The translations under genes were made by a program, and so were the position numbers. Under the pieces are notes generated by a model, which ran no database searches, had not been told where the DNA came from, and worked only from the letters and a program-made list of their open reading frames with translations. A stretch of 64,000 nt of DNA, taken from positions 124,001-188,000 of the forward strand of contig JAUXSF010000039.1 in the NCBI GenBank assembly GCA_030679955.1. The letters run 5' to 3'. Position 1 is the first letter of the stretch. The number at the start of each line of letters is the position of its first letter. This document shows positions 8,282 through 17,835 of this stretch, piece by piece. The DNA comes from Chlamydiales bacterium (GTDB lineage Bacteria > Chlamydiota > Chlamydiia > Chlamydiales > JAJFMA01).

Positions 8282-8497
8282 CTAATGACCGTGAGAGTTG
8301 CTACCGCTGTTTTGATTTTGCAGAGCAACTACAGCTATGCTTAAAGCTAGCAGGCCAGCAAATGCAACCTCAGGGGAAATACTGGAAGCATTGGAGCCGT
8401 CCATATAGCCATTACCTTGAGCATGTAGATCTGTTGTAGAGCTTAACATCATTGCTGAAACAGCAGTCACTGCGATCCAGCGCTTAAAATTCTTCAT
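8282..8497 (-). CDS. Small exported membrane protein with His-rich C-terminus (copy 3)
   Basis: 71 residues from ATG 8497, chosen because AAGGAG lies 8 bases upstream; the frame extends 7 codons further without a better site. Layout repeats that of copies 1 and 2: signal peptide MKNFKRWIAVTAVSAMMLSS with an A-x-A-like cleavage (LHAQ), a short Gly/Asn/Ser segment, a transmembrane helix (VAFAGLLALSIAVVAL) and the tail NSGSNSHGH. It ends before a strong terminator. Confidence 0.75.
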   Translation of the reverse strand: MKNFKRWIAVTAVSAMMLSSTTDLHAQGNGYMDGSNASSISPEVAFAGLLALSIAVVALQNQNSGSNSHGH

Positions 8498-8595
8498 TTT
8501 ACTTCTCCTTGCTACCACGATGGTTGAGCGTTGGCATTACACGATAGGAACAACTTATTTGAGTCTCGTATCGCATATATCATTTTTTTAAGCAA

Positions 8596-9165
8596 TTATT
8601 TTCTTTGCGTCCTAACAGTTGACTCATATAAATTTGCGGTCAACTGTTCAGGAGCTATCTCGCCAAAGCGCAAAGATTGCATGCTTTTGAAGAAGTCAGA
8701 GTAGTATCTCGGAAATTCATCTTTCAGAGCCGCTGCGGTCATTATATACGCTTGTCCATCTTTGACAATAATGACATGCATTAGCCTAACAGTGCCCCAG
8801 TTAGTCTCCATATCAACTTGTGATAAGCTTCCCTTGCCAGCCTCGGTGTGAATTGTTCCCAAGTTTTTCCATTCGGCATTTTGCGAATCGTTAATCGCTT
8901 TCACAATCTTTAGGTATTCCTTGAGGGATCCTTTGTAATCTTCGAGGGTAAGATTGATGGATGGAGGATAGGTTGCGCTACCGGACCCGATGACCATAGC
9001 CTTAACGCGCGGACTAAGATTTTTGGGATTTGCAGACAGCCATCCTTCTGGAGGCGTGAACATTAAAGCTGTAACCTTTTCCTCTTGGCTAGGCTCTGCT
9101 TGAGCATTGTAAGGCATAAAGCAAAAATGAAGGACGGTAAGAAGCATTGTCAAATATTGAAGCAT
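8596..9165 (-). CDS. Exported protein with a PsbP/Mog1-like fold pattern
   Basis: 189 residues with an N-terminal signal peptide (hydrophobic to about residue 22, YNAQAEPS cleavage region). GAGAGGGG lies upstream of ATG 9165. The mature part has the rhythm of the PsbP/DcrB group: PPEGW, then INLTLEDYKGSLKEYLK, a strand with TNWGTVRLMHVIIVKDGQAY, and a final helix-strand (DFFKSMQSLRF). The pattern match is from memory and at fold level only. Likely periplasmic; no partner is identified. Confidence 0.65.
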   Translation of the reverse strand: MLQYLTMLLTVLHFCFMPYNAQAEPSQEEKVTALMFTPPEGWLSANPKNLSPRVKAMVIGSGSATYPPSINLTLEDYKGSLKEYLKIVKAINDSQNAEWKNLGTIHTEAGKGSLSQVDMETNWGTVRLMHVIIVKDGQAYIMTAAALKDEFPRYYSDFFKSMQSLRFGEIAPEQLTANLYESTVRTQRK

Positions 9166-9259
9166 GGAAAACCCCTCTCAGATGATATCTGGGGCAGGTA
9201 TCACATAAAGAGTAAATATTTGGCAAGTAAAACTCGGTTCTCGATTTGGAGAGGTTTTT

Positions 9260-9366
9260 TACGCAAAGACACAAAGTCGCTAAGACGCAAAGAGGACAAA
9301 TAATATATCGACCTATGGTTCAAATCTTTACATCACTCTTTCTTTGCGCCTTTGCGCCTTAATTTT
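9260..9366. repeat. Family A palindromic array
   Basis: Left arm of four 8-bp words (ACGCAAAG, ACACAAAG, TCGCTAAG, ACGCAAAG); right arm CTTTGCGCCTTTGCGCCTTAATTTT ends inside the stop codon region of the gene at 9365. The central loop of about 40 bases is AT-rich. Confidence 0.8.
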
Positions 9367-10525
9367 ATCGATACCACTCTTCTTCTAGCTGATGAAGTAC
9401 AGCAAATTGATTAGTCTCCACGCACCATTGGATGAAAGATTCATCCTGCTTGTGCCGTATCGATAAAAAACGTGCTAGATTTCGGTTCGGGGCAGCTTCT
9501 TCCAATCTAATCGTTCTCAATCCCTCTGGTCTCTCGAGGTGAGAAAAGCCATGCTCGTCTTCCTGGTAAACGAAAGGTTCTGAGAATAGCGTTTTAGAAT
9601 AGTAATCTAGAGCTTCCTCAGTATAGACCATTTCCATGCGTAGGGCGTTTTGGTTGGCCGTGGTTATAAGATCCCAGCGCAATTGAAATGCTTCTACTAA
9701 GTCACCTATACTTTCAGCATTTAACACAGCTTCTCGAGTCGAGTCCAATATAGAGGAAGTAACGAGTAGACCGAAACCCGCATCATCACTAAAGCGAATC
9801 ATCTCTGATATCTGTTTAGGATCATCTGCGATTAGTTCCATGAGATATTTTGCGACATGGGCCATACTAGGATATTCATGGTCATTCATTTGTGGCAGCG
9901 CGAAAGTTTCATGAAAAGTTTCAGGTAGCTCCTCGTTCGACTCAAGCTCAAGCAACGATGCAATATCACGTAATTGGGCTGAGCTTTCCGGGAATTTTAA
10001 GAGCGACATTTCAGCGATAAGGGATTTTAATTTTACCTCAGCGTCCTTGAATTCGCCATGGGAATTGATCACCATATTGTTGCATAAATCATCAAATATG
10101 AGCTCCACCTTCCAGGCACTGTTTCTGCTCTCTCCAATGGCATTTATCGAATCGACGAATTCGGTGGCGCGTTTGTTCATGAGAGCTTTTTGAAAGCCAG
10201 CTCCCCATTGACTCACGGAAGCTACTGGATCGCTACTTTGCGGGGCTGCGTGCGGAAAAAGGTCATTTTTACACTTGAGATGCATGGTTGATAACCAATT
10301 CTTAATCTCGGTAACGACCTCGTTATCGATATTGGGTAAATTGGTGAATAAATGCGTTGTCGCGGTGAAAATCCGATCCCATTCCTCGGGGGATGCAGCT
10401 TTTTTCTTAAGCAAAAAGCTACCATCTGGGGCGATTCTTATGTTCCTGTCGGAGGGATCCTGTACGAAGTCTGTTAAGCGATCAAAATTATCAGCTAAAT
10501 CATAAAACATACTATTATTATCCAT
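9365..10525 (-). CDS. Hypothetical protein, 386 residues
   Basis: ATG at 10525 is the first ATG; the frame extends to a TTG at 10540. There is no obvious ribosome binding site, and the upstream 90 bases are very AT-rich. The protein is acidic and soluble, without signal peptide or membrane helix, largely helical (for example VTEIKNWLSTMHLKC and ELIADDPKQISEMIRF). No family recognised. Base use is a little more AT-rich than the V-ATPase genes next to it. Possibly a lineage-specific effector, but nothing proves secretion. Confidence 0.7.
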   Translation of the reverse strand: MDNNSMFYDLADNFDRLTDFVQDPSDRNIRIAPDGSFLLKKKAASPEEWDRIFTATTHLFTNLPNIDNEVVTEIKNWLSTMHLKCKNDLFPHAAPQSSDPVASVSQWGAGFQKALMNKRATEFVDSINAIGESRNSAWKVELIFDDLCNNMVINSHGEFKDAEVKLKSLIAEMSLLKFPESSAQLRDIASLLELESNEELPETFHETFALPQMNDHEYPSMAHVAKYLMELIADDPKQISEMIRFSDDAGFGLLVTSSILDSTREAVLNAESIGDLVEAFQLRWDLITTANQNALRMEMVYTEEALDYYSKTLFSEPFVYQEDEHGFSHLERPEGLRTIRLEEAAPNRNLARFLSIRHKQDESFIQWCVETNQFAVLHQLEEEWYR

Positions 10526-10621
10526 AGTTAAATATATCAAAAATTATTAAAATCAAAAAATAATCATAACTATAATAATTATTAAAGTCAATTACTTATT
10601 ATTAATTAGTTAATTAACATA

Positions 10622-10653
10622 GACTTTGCGCCTTTGCGTTGAATTCCCTTTCC
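10622..10653. repeat. Family A single (right) arm
   Basis: GACTTTGCGCCTTTGCGTTG followed by AATTCCCTTTCC: the right arm alone. The preceding 100 bases are AT-rich and hold no left arm. It lies in the divergent gap before the V-ATPase operon, about 100 bases upstream of atpE. Confidence 0.75.
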
Positions 10654-10752
10654 TGACCATTCTTGTAAAGTCCATATTTGATGGGTTTCGTTGAGGTAGC
10701 AAAATTTTACGACTTATCTTAGACTGCGGTTTTCAATAGAAAAGGACGAGTC

Positions 10753-11373
10753 ATGAAGACGTTAGAGAAAGGTGGCGAGAAGATCCAAAAGATCTGCGAA
10801 GCGTTGCGGACCGAAACATTAGAACCCGCAAAAGGCGACGCCAAGAAGATTGTCGAGGACGCCCAAGCTGAACGCGAGAGAATCATCCGACAAGCCGAGC
10901 AAGAAGCGAAAGCTTTGATTGCTCAGGCGCGTAAGCAAGTTGAGCAGGAGCGTCGGGTTTTTGACACATCTCTTAGCCAAGCAGCAAAGCAGGGGATAGA
11001 GTCATTCAAGCAGAACATCGAGCATCAGTTGTTTAACCAGCAGCTGGCAGAAATGATCGAGAAGAGCTCTGCGACACCAAAAGTAGTCGCTTCGTTACTA
11101 GAGGCTATAGTCACCGCATTAAAGACAGATGGGTTAGATGCTGACCTTGAAGGGGTAGTCGCAAAGAATGTGAATCCTGCCGAAGTAAATGCATTATTGG
11201 CTCAAGGTATTTTGGAGAAGCTAAAATCTGGCGTTCGCGTAGGTGATTTTGCTGGTGGCGCACAAGTGCGAGTGAAGGACAAGAAGATCACCATCGACAT
11301 TTCAGATCAAGCCCTTGGAGAGTTACTGTCGGGCTATTTGCGAGAAGACTTCCGCAAGCTATTCTTTGCATAA
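10753..11373 (+). CDS. atpE: V-type ATPase subunit E
   Basis: First gene of the V-ATPase operon; subunit E forms the peripheral stalk that ties the catalytic head to subunit I. 206 residues: an N-terminal charged coiled coil (AKKIVEDAQAERERIIRQAE) typical of the family and a C-terminal globular half. ATG 10753 follows AAAGGACGAG. An AT-rich promoter region lies between 10660 and 10740. The next gene starts 15 bases after its stop. Confidence 0.93.
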   Translation: MKTLEKGGEKIQKICEALRTETLEPAKGDAKKIVEDAQAERERIIRQAEQEAKALIAQARKQVEQERRVFDTSLSQAAKQGIESFKQNIEHQLFNQQLAEMIEKSSATPKVVASLLEAIVTALKTDGLDADLEGVVAKNVNPAEVNALLAQGILEKLKSGVRVGDFAGGAQVRVKDKKITIDISDQALGELLSGYLREDFRKLFFA

Positions 11374-11388
11374 ACAGGTGAAAGACAA

Positions 11389-12195
11389 ATGCGTAAATAT
11401 TACTTTGTTGCCAGTCTTTTACCGCCTTTGCGAATAGGTAACCCAAGCGACATATCCTTTTCCGAATTTATGTTTGCTTGCGAGGTTAATCTGCACAAGG
11501 ATGACCTTCGTAAAGTGCAAGTGTTGCGACGCTATTATGATCTTCAGAACCTACGCCTTTTAATAGCTAAGCCGCAAGTTGATGAAGAGCTTGAGAAAGA
11601 GTTGGATTATCGCGGGAATATGGATGAAAATACCCTCGAAGAAGCTTTAGTCGCTGAGGCTGGCTTTCCGCAATATGTCTATGATTTTTTAGATAAGTAC
11701 GAGGACCAGAAAGATCGCTTGGCGCACTTCCCGGCGCTGATTTCTGAATATTTTAGTCGCGAAGCAGCGGATGCAGGAGGCGGGTTCCTCCAGCGCTATC
11801 TGACTTTTGAGCGTGAATGGAGACTTGTTCTAGCGGGCTTTAGAGCCAAGAAGATGGGTCGTGATATCTCAGCTGAGCTCCAGTTTGAGAATCCCGACGA
11901 CGATTTAATTCGGCAAATGCTCGCACAGCGTGATGCGGAAACGTTTGAACCACCAGATCGCTTTCGCGATCTCAAAGAGATTTTTGTGGAATTTGGCGAC
12001 GATCCACTGGCTCTGCATCAAGCGTTATGTGAGTACAGATTTGCCAAGATAGAGGAAATGTTGGGGACAGATATGTTCTCGATTGACCGCATTTTAGGTT
12101 ACATGGCCCAGCTAATCACAGTCCTCAAGTGGTTGGAGCTTGATAAAAAGAAAGGGCTACAGATTGTCAAAGCCGCAGTTAAGGATGTATCATGA
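11389..12195 (+). CDS. DUF2764 protein of the V-ATPase operon (possible subunit C equivalent)
   Basis: 268 residues beginning MRKYYFVASLLPPLRIG, the conserved start of the DUF2764 family found between atpE and atpA in chlamydiae and spirochaetes. Mostly helical and acidic (DLRKVQVLRRYYDLQNLRLL). The operon has no recognisable subunit C/d, F or G gene, and this family's constant place suggests it replaces subunit C as the link between rotor and head; this is inference. It overlaps atpA by 4 bases (ATGA), implying translational coupling. Confidence 0.85.
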   Translation: MRKYYFVASLLPPLRIGNPSDISFSEFMFACEVNLHKDDLRKVQVLRRYYDLQNLRLLIAKPQVDEELEKELDYRGNMDENTLEEALVAEAGFPQYVYDFLDKYEDQKDRLAHFPALISEYFSREAADAGGGFLQRYLTFEREWRLVLAGFRAKKMGRDISAELQFENPDDDLIRQMLAQRDAETFEPPDRFRDLKEIFVEFGDDPLALHQALCEYRFAKIEEMLGTDMFSIDRILGYMAQLITVLKWLELDKKKGLQIVKAAVKDVS

Positions 12196-13949
12196 GTAAA
12201 ACACACGCCACCGGAAAAGTAGAAAAGGCTTTTGGCAACCTTGTACAGGTTCGCTTTGAAGGTAATATTCGCCAAGGCGAAGTTGCGTCGGTTAATGTCG
12301 ACGGCAGCAAGTTAAAAGCTGAAGTGATCGAAATTTTGGGAGATACCGCAAAGCTTCAAGTTTATGAAGACACAAGAGGCATGCAGTTGGGTAGCGAAGT
12401 CGAATTTAGTGGAGACTTGCTGGAAGCAACCTTAGGGCCTGGTCTACTCTCGTCTATTTTCGATGGACTCCAAAATCCCCTTAAAGAAATCGCCGACGCC
12501 ACAGGGCTATTCCTACCACGCGGCATCTACCTTCCGCCATTGGATCTTGAGCAGAAGTGGGAATTTGAGCCCAAAACGCGCTTGGGTGAGGTTCTCCGGC
12601 GTGGTGATCTAATCGGTGTGACGCATGAAGGGCGTTTCGAGCACAAGATTATGGTGCCATTCTCCCTTTACGGCCGCTATACCATCTCTTGGATGATTGC
12701 GAAGGGTAGCTATACCGTGGATACCGTTGTAGCGAAAGCGACAGATGAGTCCGGCAAAGAGCATTCCTTTACAATGATGCAAAAGTGGCCTGTGAAGGCG
12801 GCTTTGCAAGAAGGGACTAAGGTAAAGCCAACTGAAATGATGACCAGCGGCTTACGCATCATCGACACGCAATTTCCGATCATGAAAGGCGGCACAGTCT
12901 GCACTCCAGGCCCTTTTGGCGCAGGCAAGACAGTGCTTCAGCACCATTTGTCCAAGTTTTCGTCGGTGGATATCGTTGTTCTTGTAGCCTGTGGCGAACG
13001 TGCTGGTGAAGTTGTGGAGATTCTGCGTGAATTCCCGCACCTAATTGACCCACATACAAATGAAACATTGATGACGCGTACAATCATCATCTGTAATACC
13101 TCCTCTATGCCAGTGGCAGCTCGTGAATCGTCCATTTACATGGGTATGACGATCGCGGAGTACTACCGACAAATGGGCTTGGATGTATTGCTATTGGCGG
13201 ACTCGACATCGCGTTGGGCGCAGGCCTTACGTGAGATGTCAGGGCGTCTGGAAGAGATTCCTGGTGAAGAAGCCTTCCCAGCCTACCTCGCATCGCGCAT
13301 AGCGGATTTTTACGAGCGTTCCGGCGTGATTAGCCAGAGGGATGGCGAGCGTGGATCGATCACTGTTTGTGGTGCTGTTTCGCCGGCGGGAGGCAACTTT
13401 GAAGAGCCAGTCACCCAAGCGACCCTGTCTGTTGTCGGGGCCTTCCTAGGTCTATCAAGAGAGCGGTCGGATGCACGACGTTACCCCGCTATTGATCCGT
13501 TGATATCGTGGTCTAAGTACGTCCAACAAGTTGGCAAAGAGCTAGATAGTAAGCTGCCAGATTGGGGTGACATGGTTGCTAAGGCTGGTCGCATTTTGCA
13601 TACCGGTGATGAGATCGGTAAGCGAATGGAAGTCGTGGGCGAAGAGGGTACTGCCATTGCCGATATGGTTGTTTTCCTTAAAGGCGAACTTTATGACTTC
13701 TGTTATCTTCAGCAAAACGCTTTTGATCCAGAGGATTCCTATTGTCCGCTAGATAGACAGGTATCGTTATTTGCTCTGATTAACAAGATTTTCGACACCA
13801 CATTTGCCTTTGCCACCCACGAGCAAGCGCGAAAGTTTTTTATGGCGCTGTCAAGCGAGATAAAGAACATGAATTACATGCCATTTAATAGCGAAAAATA
13901 CCTCCAGACCTATCAGAAGGTCGAGGATATGATTCTTACAAAAAACTAG
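12192..13949 (+). CDS. atpA: V-type ATPase catalytic subunit A
   Basis: Catalytic nucleotide-binding subunit, 585 residues, the normal length. Walker A is GPFGAGKT at about residues 239-246, followed by the catalytic GERAGEVVEIL; Walker B region DVLLLADSTSRWAQALREMS; the non-homologous region typical of V/A-type A subunits lies before it. The ATG overlaps the previous stop. In this phylum the complex is thought to run as an ion pump or ATP synthase in the inner membrane. Confidence 0.98.
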   Translation: MSKTHATGKVEKAFGNLVQVRFEGNIRQGEVASVNVDGSKLKAEVIEILGDTAKLQVYEDTRGMQLGSEVEFSGDLLEATLGPGLLSSIFDGLQNPLKEIADATGLFLPRGIYLPPLDLEQKWEFEPKTRLGEVLRRGDLIGVTHEGRFEHKIMVPFSLYGRYTISWMIAKGSYTVDTVVAKATDESGKEHSFTMMQKWPVKAALQEGTKVKPTEMMTSGLRIIDTQFPIMKGGTVCTPGPFGAGKTVLQHHLSKFSSVDIVVLVACGERAGEVVEILREFPHLIDPHTNETLMTRTIIICNTSSMPVAARESSIYMGMTIAEYYRQMGLDVLLLADSTSRWAQALREMSGRLEEIPGEEAFPAYLASRIADFYERSGVISQRDGERGSITVCGAVSPAGGNFEEPVTQATLSVVGAFLGLSRERSDARRYPAIDPLISWSKYVQQVGKELDSKLPDWGDMVAKAGRILHTGDEIGKRMEVVGEEGTAIADMVVFLKGELYDFCYLQQNAFDPEDSYCPLDRQVSLFALINKIFDTTFAFATHEQARKFFMALSSEIKNMNYMPFNSEKYLQTYQKVEDMILTKN

Positions 13950-13960
13950 AGATGTAGAGC

Positions 13961-15283
13961 ATGAAAAAGGTTTATGACCGAATCGTAGATATGCGCGGTA
14001 ACCTCATCACCATTAAGGCTGAGGGGGTATCGTTGGGCGAAATGGCACGAATCGACCTTGCCGACGGACGCTACGTCTATGCCTCCGTGTTACGCATTGA
14101 GGGCGATAGGGTGACCCTGCAGGTTTTTGAAAACACACGCGGCATTTCTACCCACGATCGAGTGACATTTTTGAAGCGACAAATGCAAGCTGATTACGGC
14201 CCTGAACTGTTGGGACGTCGTTTGAGCGGCGCTGGCGAGCCAATTGACAATGGTCCAGAAATTCGTGGCGAAAAGGTCAATATTGGGCAGCCTTCGTTTA
14301 ATCCGACGAAAAGGATCGTTCCTAGGGAACAGGTCCGCACCAACATCCCTATGATTGACGTATTCAATTGCTTGGTCAAATCGCAGAAGATACCTATTTT
14401 CTCCGTCGCTGGCGAGCCATACAATGCACTGTTGATGCGTATTGCTAATCAGACAGATGCTGACGTCGTCATCATCGGCGGCATGGGATTGACCTTTAAG
14501 GACTACCAAGCCTTTATCGACAACGCCGAAGAGTGGGGGTCGATGGATAAAACAGTCATGTTTGTCCATCGTGCCACAGACCCGGCTGTAGAATGTCTCT
14601 TGGTTCCTGACATGGCTCTTGCCTGCGCAGAGAAGTTTGCTATGGAAGGCAAGGACGTCTTGGTATTGCTAACCGATATGACAGCCTTTGCCGATGCCAT
14701 CAAAGAAATTGCCATTACCATGGACCAGGTTCCCTCAAATAGAGGCTATCCAGGTTCCTTGTATTCTGACCTTGCAAGTCGCTATGAGAAGGCCGTTTCG
14801 ATTGAAGGCAGCGGCTCCATCACCATCATCAGTGTGACAACGATGCCTGGTGGCGATGTGACTCATCCCGTTCCCGATAATACTGGCTACATTACTGAAG
14901 GGCAGTTCTACCTCCATAACGGATCGATCGACCCATTTGGATCGCTCTCACGTCTAAAACAGTTGGTTATTGGTAAGGTAACCCGTGAAGACCACTCAGA
15001 GGTGGCCAACACCATGATTCGTTTGTACGCCGATTCCAAGAAGGCTAGAGAACGACAAGGTATGGGCTTTAAGCTTTCTCGCTGGGATGAGCAGCTTCTT
15101 AAATACAGTCACGCTTTTGAAAGCGAAATGATGAGTTTGGAAGTGAACCGCTCACTAGAAGACGCCCTGGATCAAGGTTGGCGCATATTGGCATCTTGTT
15201 TCTCAGCCGACCAAGTCGGCATTAAGAAAACTTTAGCCGATAAATTTTGGCCTCACAAGGAAGAGAGCAATATAAGTGGCTGA
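13961..15283 (+). CDS. atpB: V-type ATPase regulatory subunit B
   Basis: Non-catalytic subunit B, 440 residues. It has [18 protein letters not shown] in place of a P-loop, as expected, and [16 protein letters not shown] and [19 protein letters not shown]. It follows atpA by 11 bases and overlaps atpD by 8 bases. Length and motifs fit V/A-type B subunits. Confidence 0.97.
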   Translation: MKKVYDRIVDMRGNLITIKAEGVSLGEMARIDLADGRYVYASVLRIEGDRVTLQVFENTRGISTHDRVTFLKRQMQADYGPELLGRRLSGAGEPIDNGPEIRGEKVNIGQPSFNPTKRIVPREQVRTNIPMIDVFNCLVKSQKIPIFSVAGEPYNALLMRIANQTDADVVIIGGMGLTFKDYQAFIDNAEEWGSMDKTVMFVHRATDPAVECLLVPDMALACAEKFAMEGKDVLVLLTDMTAFADAIKEIAITMDQVPSNRGYPGSLYSDLASRYEKAVSIEGSGSITIISVTTMPGGDVTHPVPDNTGYITEGQFYLHNGSIDPFGSLSRLKQLVIGKVTREDHSEVANTMIRLYADSKKARERQGMGFKLSRWDEQLLKYSHAFESEMMSLEVNRSLEDALDQGWRILASCFSADQVGIKKTLADKFWPHKEESNISG

Positions 15284-15905
15284 GATCAAGCTAACAAAAA
15301 ATGAACTGCGAGCCCAACAGCGCCGCCTAGCGCAGTTGGAGAAGTACCTGCCTACCCTGCAGCTAAAAAAAGCAATGCTGCAGACAGAGGTGCAAAAAGC
15401 TCGTCAGGATATCCAGGAATTGCAAGAAGAGCTTGATCGCATTCGTACGCGCGTCGAAGCTTCCAGTTCACTGCTCAGCGAAAGTACGTCGGTCGATCCC
15501 TTGCAGGTAGCGCAAGTTCAAGCGATCGATAAGCATTACGAAAACTATGCAGGCGTCGAGGTTCCAATCTTTAACGGCGTGACCTTTGCACCATTGAGCT
15601 ACAGCTTAGTTGACACACCTCCTTGGATGGATGCCATGGTTCTTGGGCTTAGAGATATTGCACAAAGTAAAGTGAAAGTCTCTGTCGCTGAAGAAAAGAA
15701 AGCAGCCCTGGAGCGTGAGCTGCGCGAAGTCTCCATTCGAGTGAATTTATTCGAGAAGATACTTATTCCGCGAGCCAACGAAAATATTCGGCATATTAGG
15801 GTCTTCTTAGGAGACCAAGAGCTTGCAGCTGTGGCACGCGCCAAAGTAGCAAAAGGGAAAATTGAGGCCTCTAGGTCTGATGATTTGGAAGGTTTATGCG
15901 TATAG
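15276..15905 (+). CDS. atpD: V-type ATPase subunit D
   Basis: Central rotor shaft subunit, 209 residues. Two long helices at the ends ([19 protein letters not shown] and the C-terminal [17 protein letters not shown]) form the shaft, with KLTKNE-like start and a [11 protein letters not shown] end common to subunit D. The start is GTG at 15276 inside the end of atpB. It overlaps atpI by 10 bases. Confidence 0.93.
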   Translation: MAEIKLTKNELRAQQRRLAQLEKYLPTLQLKKAMLQTEVQKARQDIQELQEELDRIRTRVEASSSLLSESTSVDPLQVAQVQAIDKHYENYAGVEVPIFNGVTFAPLSYSLVDTPPWMDAMVLGLRDIAQSKVKVSVAEEKKAALERELREVSIRVNLFEKILIPRANENIRHIRVFLGDQELAAVARAKVAKGKIEASRSDDLEGLCV

Positions 15906-17806
15906 ATGTTAAGAAGATTCTGTTTATTGGTTTGAACGAGGAAAAGGACAACTTCTTTCGTCAAGCGCAACAAGCTGGACTGGTGCATTTCATTGATAGC
16001 AGCCCAACCTCTTACAAACACGTTCCTGAAGACGTTGAAAGAGTCATAGCAGCTATTAAAGTAGTACGCACATTACCGGTTCAGGAGCAGGAAGAGGTCT
16101 ATCCTTTCGATAAAACCGATCAGATCGTAGGCGAAATATTATCTCTCCGCGAGACTATTGACAAACGCGATGAGCAAATACGTATTTATAATCTAGAGAT
16201 TGCCCGCGTCGAGATTTTTGGCAATTTCTCCACTGCAGACATCGCATATATTGAATCAGAAGGGCACCGCAAAATTCAGTTTTTCTGCGCTACACATGGT
16301 ACCGCAGAGGAGTTGGCTAGTGAATCAAGTCTGATACATGTTGGCACAGAATCTGGATTGGATTACTTTGTCAGCATTAACTCTGAGCCCAGGCAATATC
16401 CTGGGTTAATAGAGATGAAGATAGACAAGCCCTTAGGTACGTTGACATCGCAGCTTAGACAGATTCAAACTGAACGACGCGATGCAGAAGCACGCCTAAA
16501 AAAGTATGCGCGCTATGAAGACTTTTTGCACGAAGCTTTGAAAGAAAAGCTAAATCGCGCCAATCTTAAAAACGCCGAAGGCCTTGTGCAAGAGCCTATG
16601 GAAGGCGCACTCTTCGCTATATCTGGTTGGGTGCCTTCCAACAAAAGCAAGCAGCTAGATACCTTGTTACAACAAACCTCCGTGCACGCTGAAGAGATAG
16701 CTATCGAGGAAAATGACCCTATCCCTACCTATTTAGAGAACCATGGCGCTCGTCGCATTGGTGAAGATCTCGTGCACATCTATGACACGCCCTCACATAC
16801 TGACAAAGACCCATCGCTGTGGGTTTTGTGTTTCTTTGCGCTCTTCTTTGCCATGATTGTGGGCGACGCAGGTTATGGATTAGTATTTTTGGGTGCTTCT
16901 CTTTACATTCGCACCAAGTATTCGCATGTCAAGGGAACGGGTCGACGTGTGATGAACCTGTTGGCAATCCTTTCCGTAGCATGCATTCTTTGGGGCATCA
17001 CCAACGCATCATTCTTTGGCATCAGCCTAGCCTCTGATAACCCGTTAAGGCAGGTATCGCTCCTGACGTGGCTCGCTCACAAAAAGGCAGCCTACCATAT
17101 CAACGAGCAAGATCATGTTCATGAGTATTGGGTAAATAAAAATCAGGCCTTGAAGGAGTCCCCAAACGCCGCGACATTGTTGAGCACTAACAACGATGAA
17201 GGGTTGGCTAAGCTGACGGATAACGTCTTTTTGGAAGTCGTTTTGCTGCTAGCTGTTGTGCACATCATCCTCAGCTTGCTCCGCTATTTACCTAGGAATT
17301 GGGCGTCTGCAGGGTGGATCATCTTTCTGGTCGGAGCAGTATTATACGTGCCCTTCAAGTTTGTGGATGCTGTGACCGTTGTGCAGTATGTGTTTGGTTT
17401 GGATGTGCACACGGCCATGGATATAGGGATTCAGCTGATCACCGTCGGTTTTGTTACAGCCGTAGTGCTTAGCTTAATACAGAACAGACTTCTGGGCTTG
17501 CTAGAACCCATGACCGTAATACAGATTTTCTCGGATGTAATGTCCTATCTGCGTCTCTACGCGTTAGGTCTTGCAGGAGCTATTGTCAGTGGTACATTAA
17601 ACGAAATGTTCCATGCAGTTCCCTTTGCAGTAGGTGTCGTACTTATCTTGTTAGGGCATGCATTGAACATGGTTTTAGCTATTGCTGGCGGCATTATTCA
17701 CGGTTTGCGTCTCAATTTTCTAGAGTGGTATCACTACTCCTTTGTGGGCGGCGGAAGGCTCTTTAAGCCACTGAACCTGCTAGAAGTTGCGAAACGCGAA
17801 GACTAA
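15896..17806 (+). CDS. atpI: V-type ATPase membrane subunit I
   Basis: Subunit I (a-subunit), 636 residues: a cytoplasmic N-terminal half to about residue 300, then seven or eight membrane helices beginning at SLWVLCFFALFFAMIVGDAGYG. The C-terminal helices carry YLRLYALGLAGAIVSG, which contains the essential arginine of the ion half-channel. An extra soluble loop lies between helices near residues 390-440 (HINEQDHVHEYWVN). Start ATG lies inside the end of atpD. Confidence 0.96.
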   Translation: MRIDVKKILFIGLNEEKDNFFRQAQQAGLVHFIDSSPTSYKHVPEDVERVIAAIKVVRTLPVQEQEEVYPFDKTDQIVGEILSLRETIDKRDEQIRIYNLEIARVEIFGNFSTADIAYIESEGHRKIQFFCATHGTAEELASESSLIHVGTESGLDYFVSINSEPRQYPGLIEMKIDKPLGTLTSQLRQIQTERRDAEARLKKYARYEDFLHEALKEKLNRANLKNAEGLVQEPMEGALFAISGWVPSNKSKQLDTLLQQTSVHAEEIAIEENDPIPTYLENHGARRIGEDLVHIYDTPSHTDKDPSLWVLCFFALFFAMIVGDAGYGLVFLGASLYIRTKYSHVKGTGRRVMNLLAILSVACILWGITNASFFGISLASDNPLRQVSLLTWLAHKKAAYHINEQDHVHEYWVNKNQALKESPNAATLLSTNNDEGLAKLTDNVFLEVVLLLAVVHIILSLLRYLPRNWASAGWIIFLVGAVLYVPFKFVDAVTVVQYVFGLDVHTAMDIGIQLITVGFVTAVVLSLIQNRLLGLLEPMTVIQIFSDVMSYLRLYALGLAGAIVSGTLNEMFHAVPFAVGVVLILLGHALNMVLAIAGGIIHGLRLNFLEWYHYSFVGGGRLFKPLNLLEVAKRED

Positions 17807-17835
17807 ATTTATGAAATGTTTTAAGGAGACCTTGA

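Noticed and set aside
9308-9330. GGTTCAAATC, like a tRNA T-loop
   Set aside because: No acceptor stem, anticodon arm or D-arm can be folded around it; it is the centre of a family A palindrome.
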